Below, piece after piece: positions 24,614 through 32,365 of a stretch of 35,525 bases of DNA. The DNA lies in NCBI GenBank assembly GCA_945906455.1, contig CAMDRB010000010.1, positions 1-35,525 on the forward strand, in the 5' to 3' direction. The translations under genes were made by a program, and so were the position numbers. This DNA is from Caenispirillum bisanense. GTDB lineage: Bacteria > Pseudomonadota > Alphaproteobacteria > Rhodospirillales > Rhodospirillaceae. The notes below the pieces were generated by a model, which saw only the letters and a list, made by a program, of their open reading frames with translations, searched no databases and was not told where the DNA came from. Position 1 is the stretch's first letter; every line of letters begins with the position of its first letter.

Positions 24614-26611
24614 ATGATCATAGAAATCGGCCATTTCGCCCTCGCCCTCGCCCTGGTGGTGGCGCTGATTCAATCGGTTGTTCCCCTGGTCGGGGCGTCA
24701 CGAAATAACGCCGCCTGGATGGCCGTGGCCAGCCCGGCGGCCCTGGTGCAATTGGCGCTCATCCTGACGGCCTTCGCGACCTTGATTCACGCCTTCCTGG
24801 TGTCGGACTTCTCGGTGACCTTGGCCTACCAACATTCGCACACCGCCAAACCGCTGCTCTACAAGATCAGCGGTGTCTGGGGTAACCATGAGGGCTCGCT
24901 GGTGCTGTGGGTCAGCATCCTGGCAATTTTCGGCGCCAGCGTCGCCGTCTTCGGCGGGAATCTGCCGCCGGCCTTGAGGGCCCGGGCACTCGCCGTGCAG
25001 GGCATGATCGGCGTGGGATTCCTCGCCTTCCTTCTGTTCACCTCCAACCCCTTCCTGCGCATCCTGCCGGCGCCGGAAGAAGGCATGGGCCTAAACCCCG
25101 CGCTCCAGGATCCCGGGCTCGCCATGCATCCGCCGATTCTCTACATGGGCTACGTCGGCTTCTCGATGGCCTTCTCGTTCGCGGTGGCGGCCCTGATCGA
25201 AGGCCGCGTCGATGCCGCCTGGGCCCGCTGGGTGCGGCCCTGGACCCTCGCGGCTTGGATGTTTCTGACTACGGGCATCGGGCTTGGCAGCTGGTGGGCC
25301 TATTACACCTTGGGCTGGGGTGGTTGGTGGTACTGGGATCCGGTTGAAAATGCGTCGTTCATTCCTTGGCTCACGGGAACAGCGCTCTTGCATTCGGCAA
25401 TCGTCGTCGAAAAACGCGAAGCGTTGAAGAGCTGGACAATTCTGCTGGCCATCATCACGTTTTCGCTGGCGCTGCTTGGCACCTTCATCGTGCGCTCGGG
25501 CCTTCTGACCTCGGTGCACTCGTTTGCCTCTGATCCCACACGCGGCATTTTCATCCTTGTTCTTCTGGCTGTTGCCATCGGCGGATCCCTCATTCTTTAT
25601 GCGGTGCGCGCGCCCCAGATGGAGGGCGGCGGATTGTTCGCGCCGATCTCGCGCGAAGGCGGATTGCTCATCAACAACCTTCTGCTTAGCACCGCCGCCG
25701 CAACGGTGCTTCTGGGCACGCTCTATCCGCTCTTCACCGAAGTCCTGAGCGAGAACAAAATCTCGGTGGGACCGCCGTACTTTAACGGCGTCTTCGTCCC
25801 CTTGATGATTCCGTTGATCATCGTCATGGCCATTGGACCGCGGCTAGCGTGGAAGCGCGGCGATCTTGCCGGCGCACTGTCGCGCTTGAAATTCGCGGCG
25901 GCGGCGGCCGTCGCCATGGGTGCCGTGTCCCTGCTCATCAACGGCGTGCGAGCGGTGGACATCGCCGGTGCGGGCGGGCTGGCCATGGCGGCGTGGCTCG
26001 CGGTCGCAAGCTTGAGCGAATGGGTTGACCGCGTGAAAATCACGCGCGCCGGAACCTGGCAACGCATCAGCAATCTGCCGCGGTCAGCACACGGCATGAC
26101 CATGGCCCACATCGGCATGGCCGTGCTGATCGCCGGCGTCAGTGGCGCCGCGGCCTGGAAGCAGGAGCGCATCCAGACCCAGTCACCGGGCCAAACCGTC
26201 GAGATCGCCGGCTACACCATGGCGTTCTCGGGCGTGAACATGGTCAAGGGCCCGAACTACGACGCCGGCCAGGCGACCATCGTGGTTTCGAGGAACGGGC
26301 GCGAGATTGCCACACTGCACCCCGAGCTGCGTTCTTATAAACAGCCGCCCCAGCAAACCACTTTTACGTCGATCCACACGACCTTCTTCGCCGACCTCTA
26401 CGTCGCGATCGGTGAGGCGCAAGGGGCCGAGGGGGCGTTTGTCACGCGGTACTACTATCAGCCGCTGGTGCCGTTCCTGTGGTACGGCGTGCTGCTTATG
26501 GCCTTGGGCGGCTTAGTGTCGCTGACCGACCGCAAACACCGCGTCGGCGCACCCCGCCGGGCAGCGCCGACGGTGACCGCTTCAGTACCCCAGACGGCGG
26601 CCGCGGAGTGA
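24614..26611 (+). CDS. ccmF: Cytochrome c heme lyase subunit CcmF
   Basis: 665 residues, normal CcmF length, with many membrane helices. Diagnostic elements are VWGNHEGSLVLWV near 95, the periplasmic WWD domain GWGGWWYWDPVENASF near 240, and the following WLTGTALLHS with a conserved His. The enzyme transfers heme from CcmE to apocytochrome c together with CcmH and CcmI. It is eight bases downstream of ccmE and two bases upstream of ccmG. Confidence 0.97.
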   Translation: MIIEIGHFALALALVVALIQSVVPLVGASRNNAAWMAVASPAALVQLALILTAFATLIHAFLVSDFSVTLAYQHSHTAKPLLYKISGVWGNHEGSLVLWVSILAIFGASVAVFGGNLPPALRARALAVQGMIGVGFLAFLLFTSNPFLRILPAPEEGMGLNPALQDPGLAMHPPILYMGYVGFSMAFSFAVAALIEGRVDAAWARWVRPWTLAAWMFLTTGIGLGSWWAYYTLGWGGWWYWDPVENASFIPWLTGTALLHSAIVVEKREALKSWTILLAIITFSLALLGTFIVRSGLLTSVHSFASDPTRGIFILVLLAVAIGGSLILYAVRAPQMEGGGLFAPISREGGLLINNLLLSTAAATVLLGTLYPLFTEVLSENKISVGPPYFNGVFVPLMIPLIIVMAIGPRLAWKRGDLAGALSRLKFAAAAAVAMGAVSLLINGVRAVDIAGAGGLAMAAWLAVASLSEWVDRVKITRAGTWQRISNLPRSAHGMTMAHIGMAVLIAGVSGAAAWKQERIQTQSPGQTVEIAGYTMAFSGVNMVKGPNYDAGQATIVVSRNGREIATLHPELRSYKQPPQQTTFTSIHTTFFADLYVAIGEAQGAEGAFVTRYYYQPLVPFLWYGVLLMALGGLVSLTDRKHRVGAPRRAAPTVTASVPQTAAAE

Positions 26612-26613
26612 GC

Positions 26614-27195
26614 ATGTCCGGCCAGGATGCATCGCAAGCCACACCGTTGGTCCGGCGCTGGCCTTACCTGCTGCCGCTGGTACTGATTCTGGCGTTGGGC
26701 GGCGTTTTCACAAAGCGCCTGGTCGACGTCGAGCAGGGACTTAATCCGAACGTGATCCCGACGGTGCTGCTGGATACACCGCTGCCGTCCTTCGATCTGG
26801 CGCCACTGCCAGGTCGGGGCACGTCATTGAAGAGCGACGACTTGAAGGGTGAAGTAAGCCTGATCAATGTCTGGGGTTCGTGGTGCATCGCCTGTCTGGT
26901 GGAGCACCCGGTACTGCTCGATATTGCTGCCAGCGGCGAGGTACCGATTCACGGCATCGCCTGGCGCGACGAGCCCGACCGCAGCCTCGCCTGGCTGGCC
27001 GAGCGCGGTGATCCTTACGCCAAAATCGGCCAGGACCCGCGCAGCAAGGCCGCCATTGCCTTCGGCGTAGTCGCGGCGCCCGAGACCTTCCTGGTCGATA
27101 AGCAAGGCATCATCCGCTACAAGCAGACCGGGCCGATCACGGCGGAAGATTGGCGCAACAAGATTAAGCCGCTGATCGAGCAGCTCAAGAAATGA
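26614..27195 (+). CDS. ccmG: Thiol:disulfide oxidoreductase CcmG/DsbE
   Basis: 193 residues from the ATG at 26614. A membrane anchor (about 18-34) precedes a thioredoxin fold. The active site is WCIAC (Cys91, Cys94) in VWGSWCIACLVEHP; CcmG proteins more often have a Pro in this tetrapeptide, so CIAC is a variant. The cis-Pro loop VVAAPETFLVD and the acidic region IAWRDEPD are conserved. It reduces apocytochrome c cysteines directly or via CcmH. Start and stop abut ccmF and ccmH (4-base overlap with ccmH). Confidence 0.94.
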   Translation: MSGQDASQATPLVRRWPYLLPLVLILALGGVFTKRLVDVEQGLNPNVIPTVLLDTPLPSFDLAPLPGRGTSLKSDDLKGEVSLINVWGSWCIACLVEHPVLLDIAASGEVPIHGIAWRDEPDRSLAWLAERGDPYAKIGQDPRSKAAIAFGVVAAPETFLVDKQGIIRYKQTGPITAEDWRNKIKPLIEQLKK

Positions 27196-27653
27196 AAACG
27201 TTCGCCATCCTAATAGCCGCGCTTTGCGTCTCGGCCCCTGCATGGGCCGTCGAGCCGCAGGAAATGCTGAAAGATCCCGCGCTGGAAGTCCGCGCGCGCG
27301 CCATCAGCAAAGAACTTCGCTGCGTCCAGTGCCAGAACGAAACCATCGACGAGTCCGGTGCCCAGATCGCACGCGACATGCGCATCCTTGTGCGCGAGCG
27401 CCTACAAGCCGGTGAAAACGACGATCAAATTATCGCCTACATGGTCAGCCGCTACGGCGATTACGTGCGCCTTCGCCCGCGGTTCATGAACAGCACGCTG
27501 GCGCTTTGGATCGGCCCCTTTGTGATCCTGCTCGCCGGCGGCTTCGTTGTCGCCAGCCGCCTGCGCAAGGGCGGCAAGAATCCAGACCCGCTGACACCCG
27601 AAGAACAAGCAACCATCGCATCCCTCATCGAGCACGGAGAAAGAACCCCATGA
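27192..27653 (+). CDS. ccmH: Cytochrome c maturation protein CcmH
   Basis: 153 residues. A signal peptide (MKTFAILIAALCVSAPAWA) is followed by the LRCVQCQNETI motif with redox Cys44 and Cys47, then a three-helix bundle and one C-terminal membrane helix (about 100-122). It is the short alphaproteobacterial form without the TPR domain, which is encoded separately as ccmI. It holds and reduces apocytochrome c for the CcmF heme lyase. Confidence 0.95.
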   Translation: MKTFAILIAALCVSAPAWAVEPQEMLKDPALEVRARAISKELRCVQCQNETIDESGAQIARDMRILVRERLQAGENDDQIIAYMVSRYGDYVRLRPRFMNSTLALWIGPFVILLAGGFVVASRLRKGGKNPDPLTPEEQATIASLIEHGERTP

Positions 27654-29047
27654 TCTGGTTGATGTTCGCGCTGATCGCGCTGGCCGCTACGGCCGCCCTG
27701 CTGTGGCCGCTCCTTACAAAATCAACCGTCGCCGAGGACCGGGCGGCTTACGATCTGACGGTCTTCCAGGACCAGCTTTTGGAAGTGGATCGCGATTTGG
27801 CCCGCGGCGTGCTGAATGCCACCGAAGCCGACGCCGCGCGGCTCGAAATTCAGCGGCGCATCTTGGCAGCGGGCCGGGCTCCGGCCGCGCCGTCCTCGTC
27901 CGAGATGGCCCCCCGGCGGAAGCTGGCGGTGATCGCAGTTGCGATCGCGGTACCTGTACTGGCGGCAGGGCTTTATATGCGGGTCGGCACGCCCGACCTT
28001 GCCGCGGCTGAAGCCAGAGGCGGCGCCGCGGAAATCGATAAGATGGTCGAACAATTGGCCGCGAAGGTCGCAAAAACCCCGAACGACATCGAGGCCGTCG
28101 CGTTGCTGGCCCGCACCTATACCCGGATCGGGCGTTTTGCCGATGCCGTGACCACCTATAGACAGGTGCTGGCCCTTGAACCCGATGCCTTCAACTTCTC
28201 AAGCTACGGCGAGGCCATCGTTTTCGGCGCAGACGGTCGCGTGAATAAAGAGGCGCACGATGCCTTCGTCAAAGCCTTGAGTCTTGACCGAAGCGAGTTC
28301 CGATCACGCTTCTATTTGGGCCTGGAACACGTCGACAAACTACAGCCGAAGGATGCCATCGCGGTTTGGAAGGAATTGACGGCGACCGCTCCGGCCGATG
28401 CACCGTGGCTCGGCATGGTGAACGAGCAGATGGCCGGGGTCGCGAAAGAGGCCAAGCTCGAGACCTCGACCATCCTTCCGAAACACGCGATTGATTTTGT
28501 CGCCCCTGAGGAACTGGCGCTGGCGCGCGTGCAAGCCTCGGCCCCGCCTATGGCCGTGGCAATTCGTCCCACCGCTCCCAGCGCCCCCGGCCAGATGTCG
28601 CCGGAAGCGGCGAAGCAGGTTGAGGAAATGGTCGCGGGCCTAGCCGCGCGGCTTGAGAAAAGCCCCGATGATTATAACGGCTGGCTGATGCTGGGCCGCT
28701 CGTACACCGTCTTGAAGAATTACGATGGTGCGAAGAGCGCCTATGACAAGGCCAGCGCCCTGAAGCCCGGCGATGTCGAGCCGAAATTGCAATACATGGC
28801 CTCGCTGATGACCACGGTCGATCCGGAATCCATGGGCGCCCTGCCGCCGAGCGTGACCGAGGCGGCGATCGCCATTCTGAAGATCAATCCGAAGCAACCC
28901 GAAGCGCTTTACGTCTCGGGGCTCGGGCGCGCCAAAGTCGGCGACAAGCCGGGCGCGCGCACGCTTTTGAACCAGGCGAAAGAGGCAATGCCCGCTGATT
29001 CGCCGCTCAAGGCCGATATCGAACGCCGGCTCGAGGCCCTCAAGTAG
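27650..29047 (+). CDS. ccmI: Apocytochrome c chaperone CcmI with TPR domain
   Basis: 465 residues from the ATG at 27650, overlapping the ccmH stop by four bases. An N-terminal membrane helix (MIWLMFALIALAATAALLWP) precedes YDLTVFQDQLLEVDRDLARG, the CcmI signature, and a second membrane helix (about 88-106). Two TPR regions follow (about 125-230 and 325-460), the second with WLMLGRSYTVLKNYDGAKSAY. An Ala/Pro-rich linker separates them. CcmI binds the C-terminus of apocytochrome c and delivers it to CcmFH. It is the last ccm gene. Confidence 0.9.
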   Translation: MIWLMFALIALAATAALLWPLLTKSTVAEDRAAYDLTVFQDQLLEVDRDLARGVLNATEADAARLEIQRRILAAGRAPAAPSSSEMAPRRKLAVIAVAIAVPVLAAGLYMRVGTPDLAAAEARGGAAEIDKMVEQLAAKVAKTPNDIEAVALLARTYTRIGRFADAVTTYRQVLALEPDAFNFSSYGEAIVFGADGRVNKEAHDAFVKALSLDRSEFRSRFYLGLEHVDKLQPKDAIAVWKELTATAPADAPWLGMVNEQMAGVAKEAKLETSTILPKHAIDFVAPEELALARVQASAPPMAVAIRPTAPSAPGQMSPEAAKQVEEMVAGLAARLEKSPDDYNGWLMLGRSYTVLKNYDGAKSAYDKASALKPGDVEPKLQYMASLMTTVDPESMGALPPSVTEAAIAILKINPKQPEALYVSGLGRAKVGDKPGARTLLNQAKEAMPADSPLKADIERRLEALK

Positions 29048-29091
29048 GGGTGCGGATCGGGGCGAATTTCAAGGCAGTGTAGGGCCAGCCC

Positions 29092-29715
29092 ATGCCCAAA
29101 CGCATCGCCGTTGCGTTGATAATGCTTTCCTCGATGGTGCTGGTACTTGCCCTTTACTTACCGGGCTCGCCCTTACAACAATTCACGAACGGGGCCACGC
29201 CCGGCGCCACCGGCACGGTTGCGATCGGCGGCCCCTTCACGCTCGTCGACAGCACGGGCAAGACGGTTACCGATGCCGATCTCAAGGGCCGCTACAGCCT
29301 GGTGTTCTTCGGCTTCACGCGCTGCCCGGACATATGTCCGCTGGAGTTGCAGCTTGTCACCCAGGCCCTTGAGCTGGCGGGTCCCGCGGCCGACAAAGTT
29401 CAACCGGTTTTTATTTCCGTCGATCCCGAGCGCGACACGCCTGAGGTCCTGGGCGCGTACATCGCGAATTTTCATCCGCGCTTCATGGCCCTGACCGGGA
29501 CCGTGGATCAGACGCGCGTCGCCACCCAAAGCTATCGCGTTTACGCCGCCAAAGCGCCGCTCAAGGACGCTGAAGGCAAGGACACCGGCGACTATACGGT
29601 GAGCCACACCGGGTATCTCTATCTCATGGACCGCGACGGTCGCTATCTCGCGCATTTCCAGAAGGAAGCCACCGCCGAAGAAATTGCCCGCCGCCTCGCG
29701 CAGTTGGCCCCATGA
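29092..29715 (+). CDS. SCO1/SenC family copper chaperone
   Basis: 207 residues with an N-terminal membrane anchor (about 5-23) and a thioredoxin-like fold. The copper ligands are Cys78 and Cys82 in GFTRCPDICP and His172 in VSHTGYLYLMD; SVDPERDTPEVL is also conserved. SCO proteins deliver copper to the CuA site of cytochrome c oxidase. It lies 44 bases after ccmI, so co-expression with cytochrome c maturation is likely. Its stop overlaps the next start by four bases. Confidence 0.93.
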   Translation: MPKRIAVALIMLSSMVLVLALYLPGSPLQQFTNGATPGATGTVAIGGPFTLVDSTGKTVTDADLKGRYSLVFFGFTRCPDICPLELQLVTQALELAGPAADKVQPVFISVDPERDTPEVLGAYIANFHPRFMALTGTVDQTRVATQSYRVYAAKAPLKDAEGKDTGDYTVSHTGYLYLMDRDGRYLAHFQKEATAEEIARRLAQLAP

Positions 29716-30152
29716 CATTACCGCCGGCGGAATTCTGGCGGAGCAAGACCCTCGGCGAGATGAGCGCCGAGGAATGGGAAAGTCTCTGTGACGGTTGCGG
29801 GAAATGCTGCCTCCATAAGATTCGCGAAGCGACCGGGGTCCTGCGTCAAACCAACGTGGCCTGTAGGCTGCTCGACACTTCGAGCTGCCGCTGCACCAAC
29901 TATCCCCGCCGCAAGGCGCTGGTGCCCGATTGTGTGGTGCTTACGCCTGACGCACTGGCTGAGATCGACTGGCTACCGGAGACCTGCGCCTACCGTTTGG
30001 TGAAGGATGGCAAAGACCTTCCGCTTTGGCATCCCTTACGCGGTGGTAGTCCAAACGGCGTCCACCAGGCGGGCGTATCGGTCCAGGGCCGTTGCATCTC
30101 GGAACGGGACGCCGGCCCCTTGCAAGAGCATGTCCTCGCGCCGAGGCCGTGA
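29712..30152 (+). CDS. UPF0260/YcgN family cysteine-cluster protein
   Basis: 146 residues. A conserved set of cysteines is visible: Cys26, Cys29, Cys32 and Cys33 in LCDGCGKCCLHK, then Cys51, Cys59, Cys61 and Cys74. The WHPLRGGSPNGVHQAG segment is a family hallmark. The pattern suggests metal or Fe-S binding, but no function is established. It overlaps the SCO gene upstream and the YgjP-like gene downstream by 4 and 1 bases, so it is part of the same transcription unit. Confidence 0.9.
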   Translation: MTLPPAEFWRSKTLGEMSAEEWESLCDGCGKCCLHKIREATGVLRQTNVACRLLDTSSCRCTNYPRRKALVPDCVVLTPDALAEIDWLPETCAYRLVKDGKDLPLWHPLRGGSPNGVHQAGVSVQGRCISERDAGPLQEHVLAPRP

Positions 30153-31060
30153 TGAAGGACCCTGAGAAAGCGAAGGCGGCTTTGCTTCTGGCCGAAACAA
30201 GCCTCGCCGGCGCCCTGGATAATCCCGCACTGGCCCTACGGGTTACGGTTCAGAACAACCCGCGCGCGCGCCGTGTCAGCCTGCGTGTCGATCCTTTCAA
30301 CGGTTGCGTGGTCCTCGTGCGCCCACCTCGAGTCAGCGACCGGGCTGTGGCGGCCTTTGTTACCAGCCGGCAAGGCTGGATTTCTAAGCATATCGAGGCG
30401 CTGCCCGCGCGAGTTGTCTTTTCCGATGGGGCGATGATTCCGTTTCGCGGGCAGGAGCACGTGGTTCGCTTCCGGGCTAAAGCCGGCGGCGATAGGCCGC
30501 CTCTCGATGAATCGCGTGCGTTTACCGCGCGCGGCGGCGAAAGGCCGCCTCCCGATGAATCGCGCGCGTTTACCGCGCGCGGCAGTGTCTGGCGCGAAGA
30601 CAGTGAAGGCCAGCCGGTGATCGTCGTCGCCGGCCGCCCCGAGCATCTCCCGCGACGTTTGCGCGACTGGCTGAAGGCCGAGGCCCGCAGCGCCCTGACC
30701 CCGCCGGTTTACGCCATGGCGCGGGCACTCGATGTGAAGATGCCGCGTGTTTCAGTGCGCGATACCCGCTCGCGCTGGGGAAGCTGCAGCCGCGACGGCA
30801 AGCTTTCGTTTTCCTGGCGCCTGATTCTGGCGCCCGCTTCGGTACTGACTTATGTCGCGGCCCACGAGGTCGCCCACCTCAAGCACATGAACCACGGTCC
30901 GGGATTCTGGCGCACGGTCGCGCACCTGCTGGACGCGCGCCTGCTGGACGCTCACCTGCTGAACGAATCTCCCGGGAATTTTTTAGGAGCGAACTTGGAC
31001 TGGGCTTCAGCGCGAGAATGGCTGCGTCGGAGCGGGGCCGCGTTGCACCGCTACGGGTGA
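30152..31060 (+). CDS. YgjP-like (M48-related, DUF45) metallopeptidase with internal repeats
   Basis: 302 residues from the ATG at 30152, overlapping the upstream stop by one base. The zinc motif is AAHEVAHLKHMNHGPGFW (His238, Glu239, His242, with His248 downstream). DTRSRWGSCS near 204-213 is the second family signature. The substrate is unknown; the protein is probably cytoplasmic, as no signal peptide is present. Two insertions stand out: a 16-residue duplication at about 112-143 in the N-terminal domain, and three 5-residue repeats (LLDAR, LLDAH, LLNES) after the active site. The 3' end overlaps the convergent SleB-like gene by 54 bases. Confidence 0.85.
   Translation: MKDPEKAKAALLLAETSLAGALDNPALALRVTVQNNPRARRVSLRVDPFNGCVVLVRPPRVSDRAVAAFVTSRQGWISKHIEALPARVVFSDGAMIPFRGQEHVVRFRAKAGGDRPPLDESRAFTARGGERPPPDESRAFTARGSVWREDSEGQPVIVVAGRPEHLPRRLRDWLKAEARSALTPPVYAMARALDVKMPRVSVRDTRSRWGSCSRDGKLSFSWRLILAPASVLTYVAAHEVAHLKHMNHGPGFWRTVAHLLDARLLDAHLLNESPGNFLGANLDWASAREWLRRSGAALHRYG
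30485..30580 (+). repeat. 48-bp tandem duplication inside the YgjP-like gene
   Basis: Units at 30485-30532 and 30533-30580 differ at only three positions and are in frame, encoding GGDRPPLDESRAFTAR and GGERPPPDESRAFTAR. The segment interrupts the N-terminal domain between two beta-strand-like stretches. Confidence 0.9.
30925..30969 (+). repeat. 15-bp repeat (three units) after the YgjP-like active site
   Basis: CCTGCTGGACGCGCG (30925-30939) is followed by CCTGCTGGACGCTCA (30940-30954) and a more diverged CCTGCTGAACGAATC (30955-30969). The units encode LLDAR, LLDAH and LLNES. Confidence 0.8.
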
Positions 31061-31774
31061 CGGCGCACCGTCGGCCGCCGCATAACTCCGAGCCTTGTTG
31101 CGCGCATTTTGCTGGGCAACGTGCTCGGCGAAAGCGTTCATGCGGTAGATGAACGGTTTGCGCTCCACCGGCGCCTTTCCCCGCTGAGTATCGGGCTCGC
31201 GGTAGAAGACGTGTGAACCGATGATGATGGTGGTCTCGTATTCGGCGGACCACGACGGACGCGTGAAATCGGCGTGATACCAGAGCGCTCCGCCGGTGGG
31301 ATCTGGGATCGAGGAATCCACCTGCAGCACCGCCGTCGCGACCCTGAGCGATGTGCGCCATTGATCAGCCTCGTAGGGCACATCGGCCCTGGCATCGCAA
31401 TACCATGAGAACTGGCAGCGGTGCGGCAGGCCCTGGGTCTTATTCTGTTTGACCACATCGCAGAGGTTGGAAGGAAAGCGCGGGTCCATGGCGCGGTTGA
31501 GCACGACTCGGGCGACAGCAATGCGGCCAGCCAGGGTCTCGCTGCGCGCTTCCCAATAATCGTTAAGCGCAAGGCAAACGAGCTCGTCCTTGGAGACCAC
31601 GATGCTGGAAAAATCGATCGGGAAATCGGAAGGGATATCTACGGCGCGGGCGGGAAGGGCTTGGGTCATGACCAGGGCGGCGCCCACAGCGAGCGGCGCC
31701 AGACGGCTAAGGATCGCGCGCGCGAGCAGCGCCGTGAAGATCGGCGGCAGGATGGACGAATCGAGGAAGTTCAT
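31007..31774 (-). CDS. SleB-type cell wall hydrolase (Hydrolase_2 family)
   Basis: 255 residues from the ATG at 31774, which has AAGGAAA upstream; ATGs at 31795 and 31819 lack such signals. A hydrophobic N-terminal region (about 8-45, ending ALPARAVD) is a signal peptide or anchor. The catalytic domain shows CLALNDYWEARSETLAGR with the probable catalytic Glu, VVLNRAMDPRFPSNLCDVV, CQFSWYCD, GALWYHADFTRPSW and IGSHVFYR. The family includes spore-cortex lytic SleB; in Gram-negative bacteria these proteins are thought to cut peptidoglycan glycan strands. It lies near a PBP1A gene. The 591-base upstream gap probably carries its promoter. Confidence 0.88.
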   Translation of the reverse strand: MNFLDSSILPPIFTALLARAILSRLAPLAVGAALVMTQALPARAVDIPSDFPIDFSSIVVSKDELVCLALNDYWEARSETLAGRIAVARVVLNRAMDPRFPSNLCDVVKQNKTQGLPHRCQFSWYCDARADVPYEADQWRTSLRVATAVLQVDSSIPDPTGGALWYHADFTRPSWSAEYETTIIIGSHVFYREPDTQRGKAPVERKPFIYRMNAFAEHVAQQNARNKARSYAAADGAPSPVAVQRGPAPTQPFSR

Positions 31775-32365
31775 TTTTTTCGTTTCCTTGGCCATAATCA
31801 ACATCGGACACGCAACCACTCCCCAGGATCTCAGTGCCTGGTTTCAGAACGAGTGTTCCCTGTGCTCGATGCCCGGATGCCTGCCGTTCTTGTCCGGTTT
31901 ATTTACGATCAGGAAAGCTGCTCCCGATCGTACGGGCGATATCCTTCGCCCCGGGGTGGACCGCCGTCTCCGCAACGGCCCTTATGGCGCGCGGATTATT
32001 GGGGAAGGAGGCGCCTAGGTGGCAACAAAAATAAAATTGTGCAGATTTGGGGGTATTTTGATCAATTATTGCGTATTTTTAGCCTAACGGATCATGATCA
32101 CTCGCGCTGAGCCTCAATCCCTAGATCGTTGAGGGTGCAGTCTACACAATACCTGGAAATTTATGATGAAATATCAGTTTCTTACCTAGGCCGGGCGGTA
32201 ACCTGGCCATAAGCCGCGGTTCGTGCGGATCAAGCCGGCGTTAGGTAATTATATTCCAAAAAAAATGCGTAATTTACAACCCAGAGGAAACGTTACGGTA
32301 TAATTACACCCTGATTGCCGGCGGTTTGGCGGACGAAACCGGGGTCCTCGCGACGCGGCGAGGGC
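31775..32365. promoter_or_regulatory. Long intergenic region with AT-rich core upstream of the SleB-like gene
   Basis: The longest gene-free stretch here, 591 bases. From about 32020 to 32310 it is distinctly AT-rich. It contains palindromes GATCATGATC (32090-32099), TTGATCAA (32058-32065) and CCTAGG twice (32014-32019, 32185-32190), plus a plus-strand TATAAT near 32300 without a -35. Short frames crossing it on the plus strand have no recognisable domain. It must drive the SleB-like gene; I could not assign a specific promoter. Confidence 0.5.
32346..32363 (-). terminator. Weak hairpin just after the PBP1A stop
   Basis: CCTCGC (32346-32351) and GCGAGG (32358-32363) pair across a 6-base loop, two bases beyond the mrcA stop. 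The stem is short and GC-rich with only a brief T-containing stretch beyond it. Confidence 0.3.

Noticed and set aside
31421-32110. Plus-strand frames across the SleB-like gene and the AT-rich gap
   Set aside because: The first half is antisense to a clear SleB-like gene and the products show no domain or good start signal.
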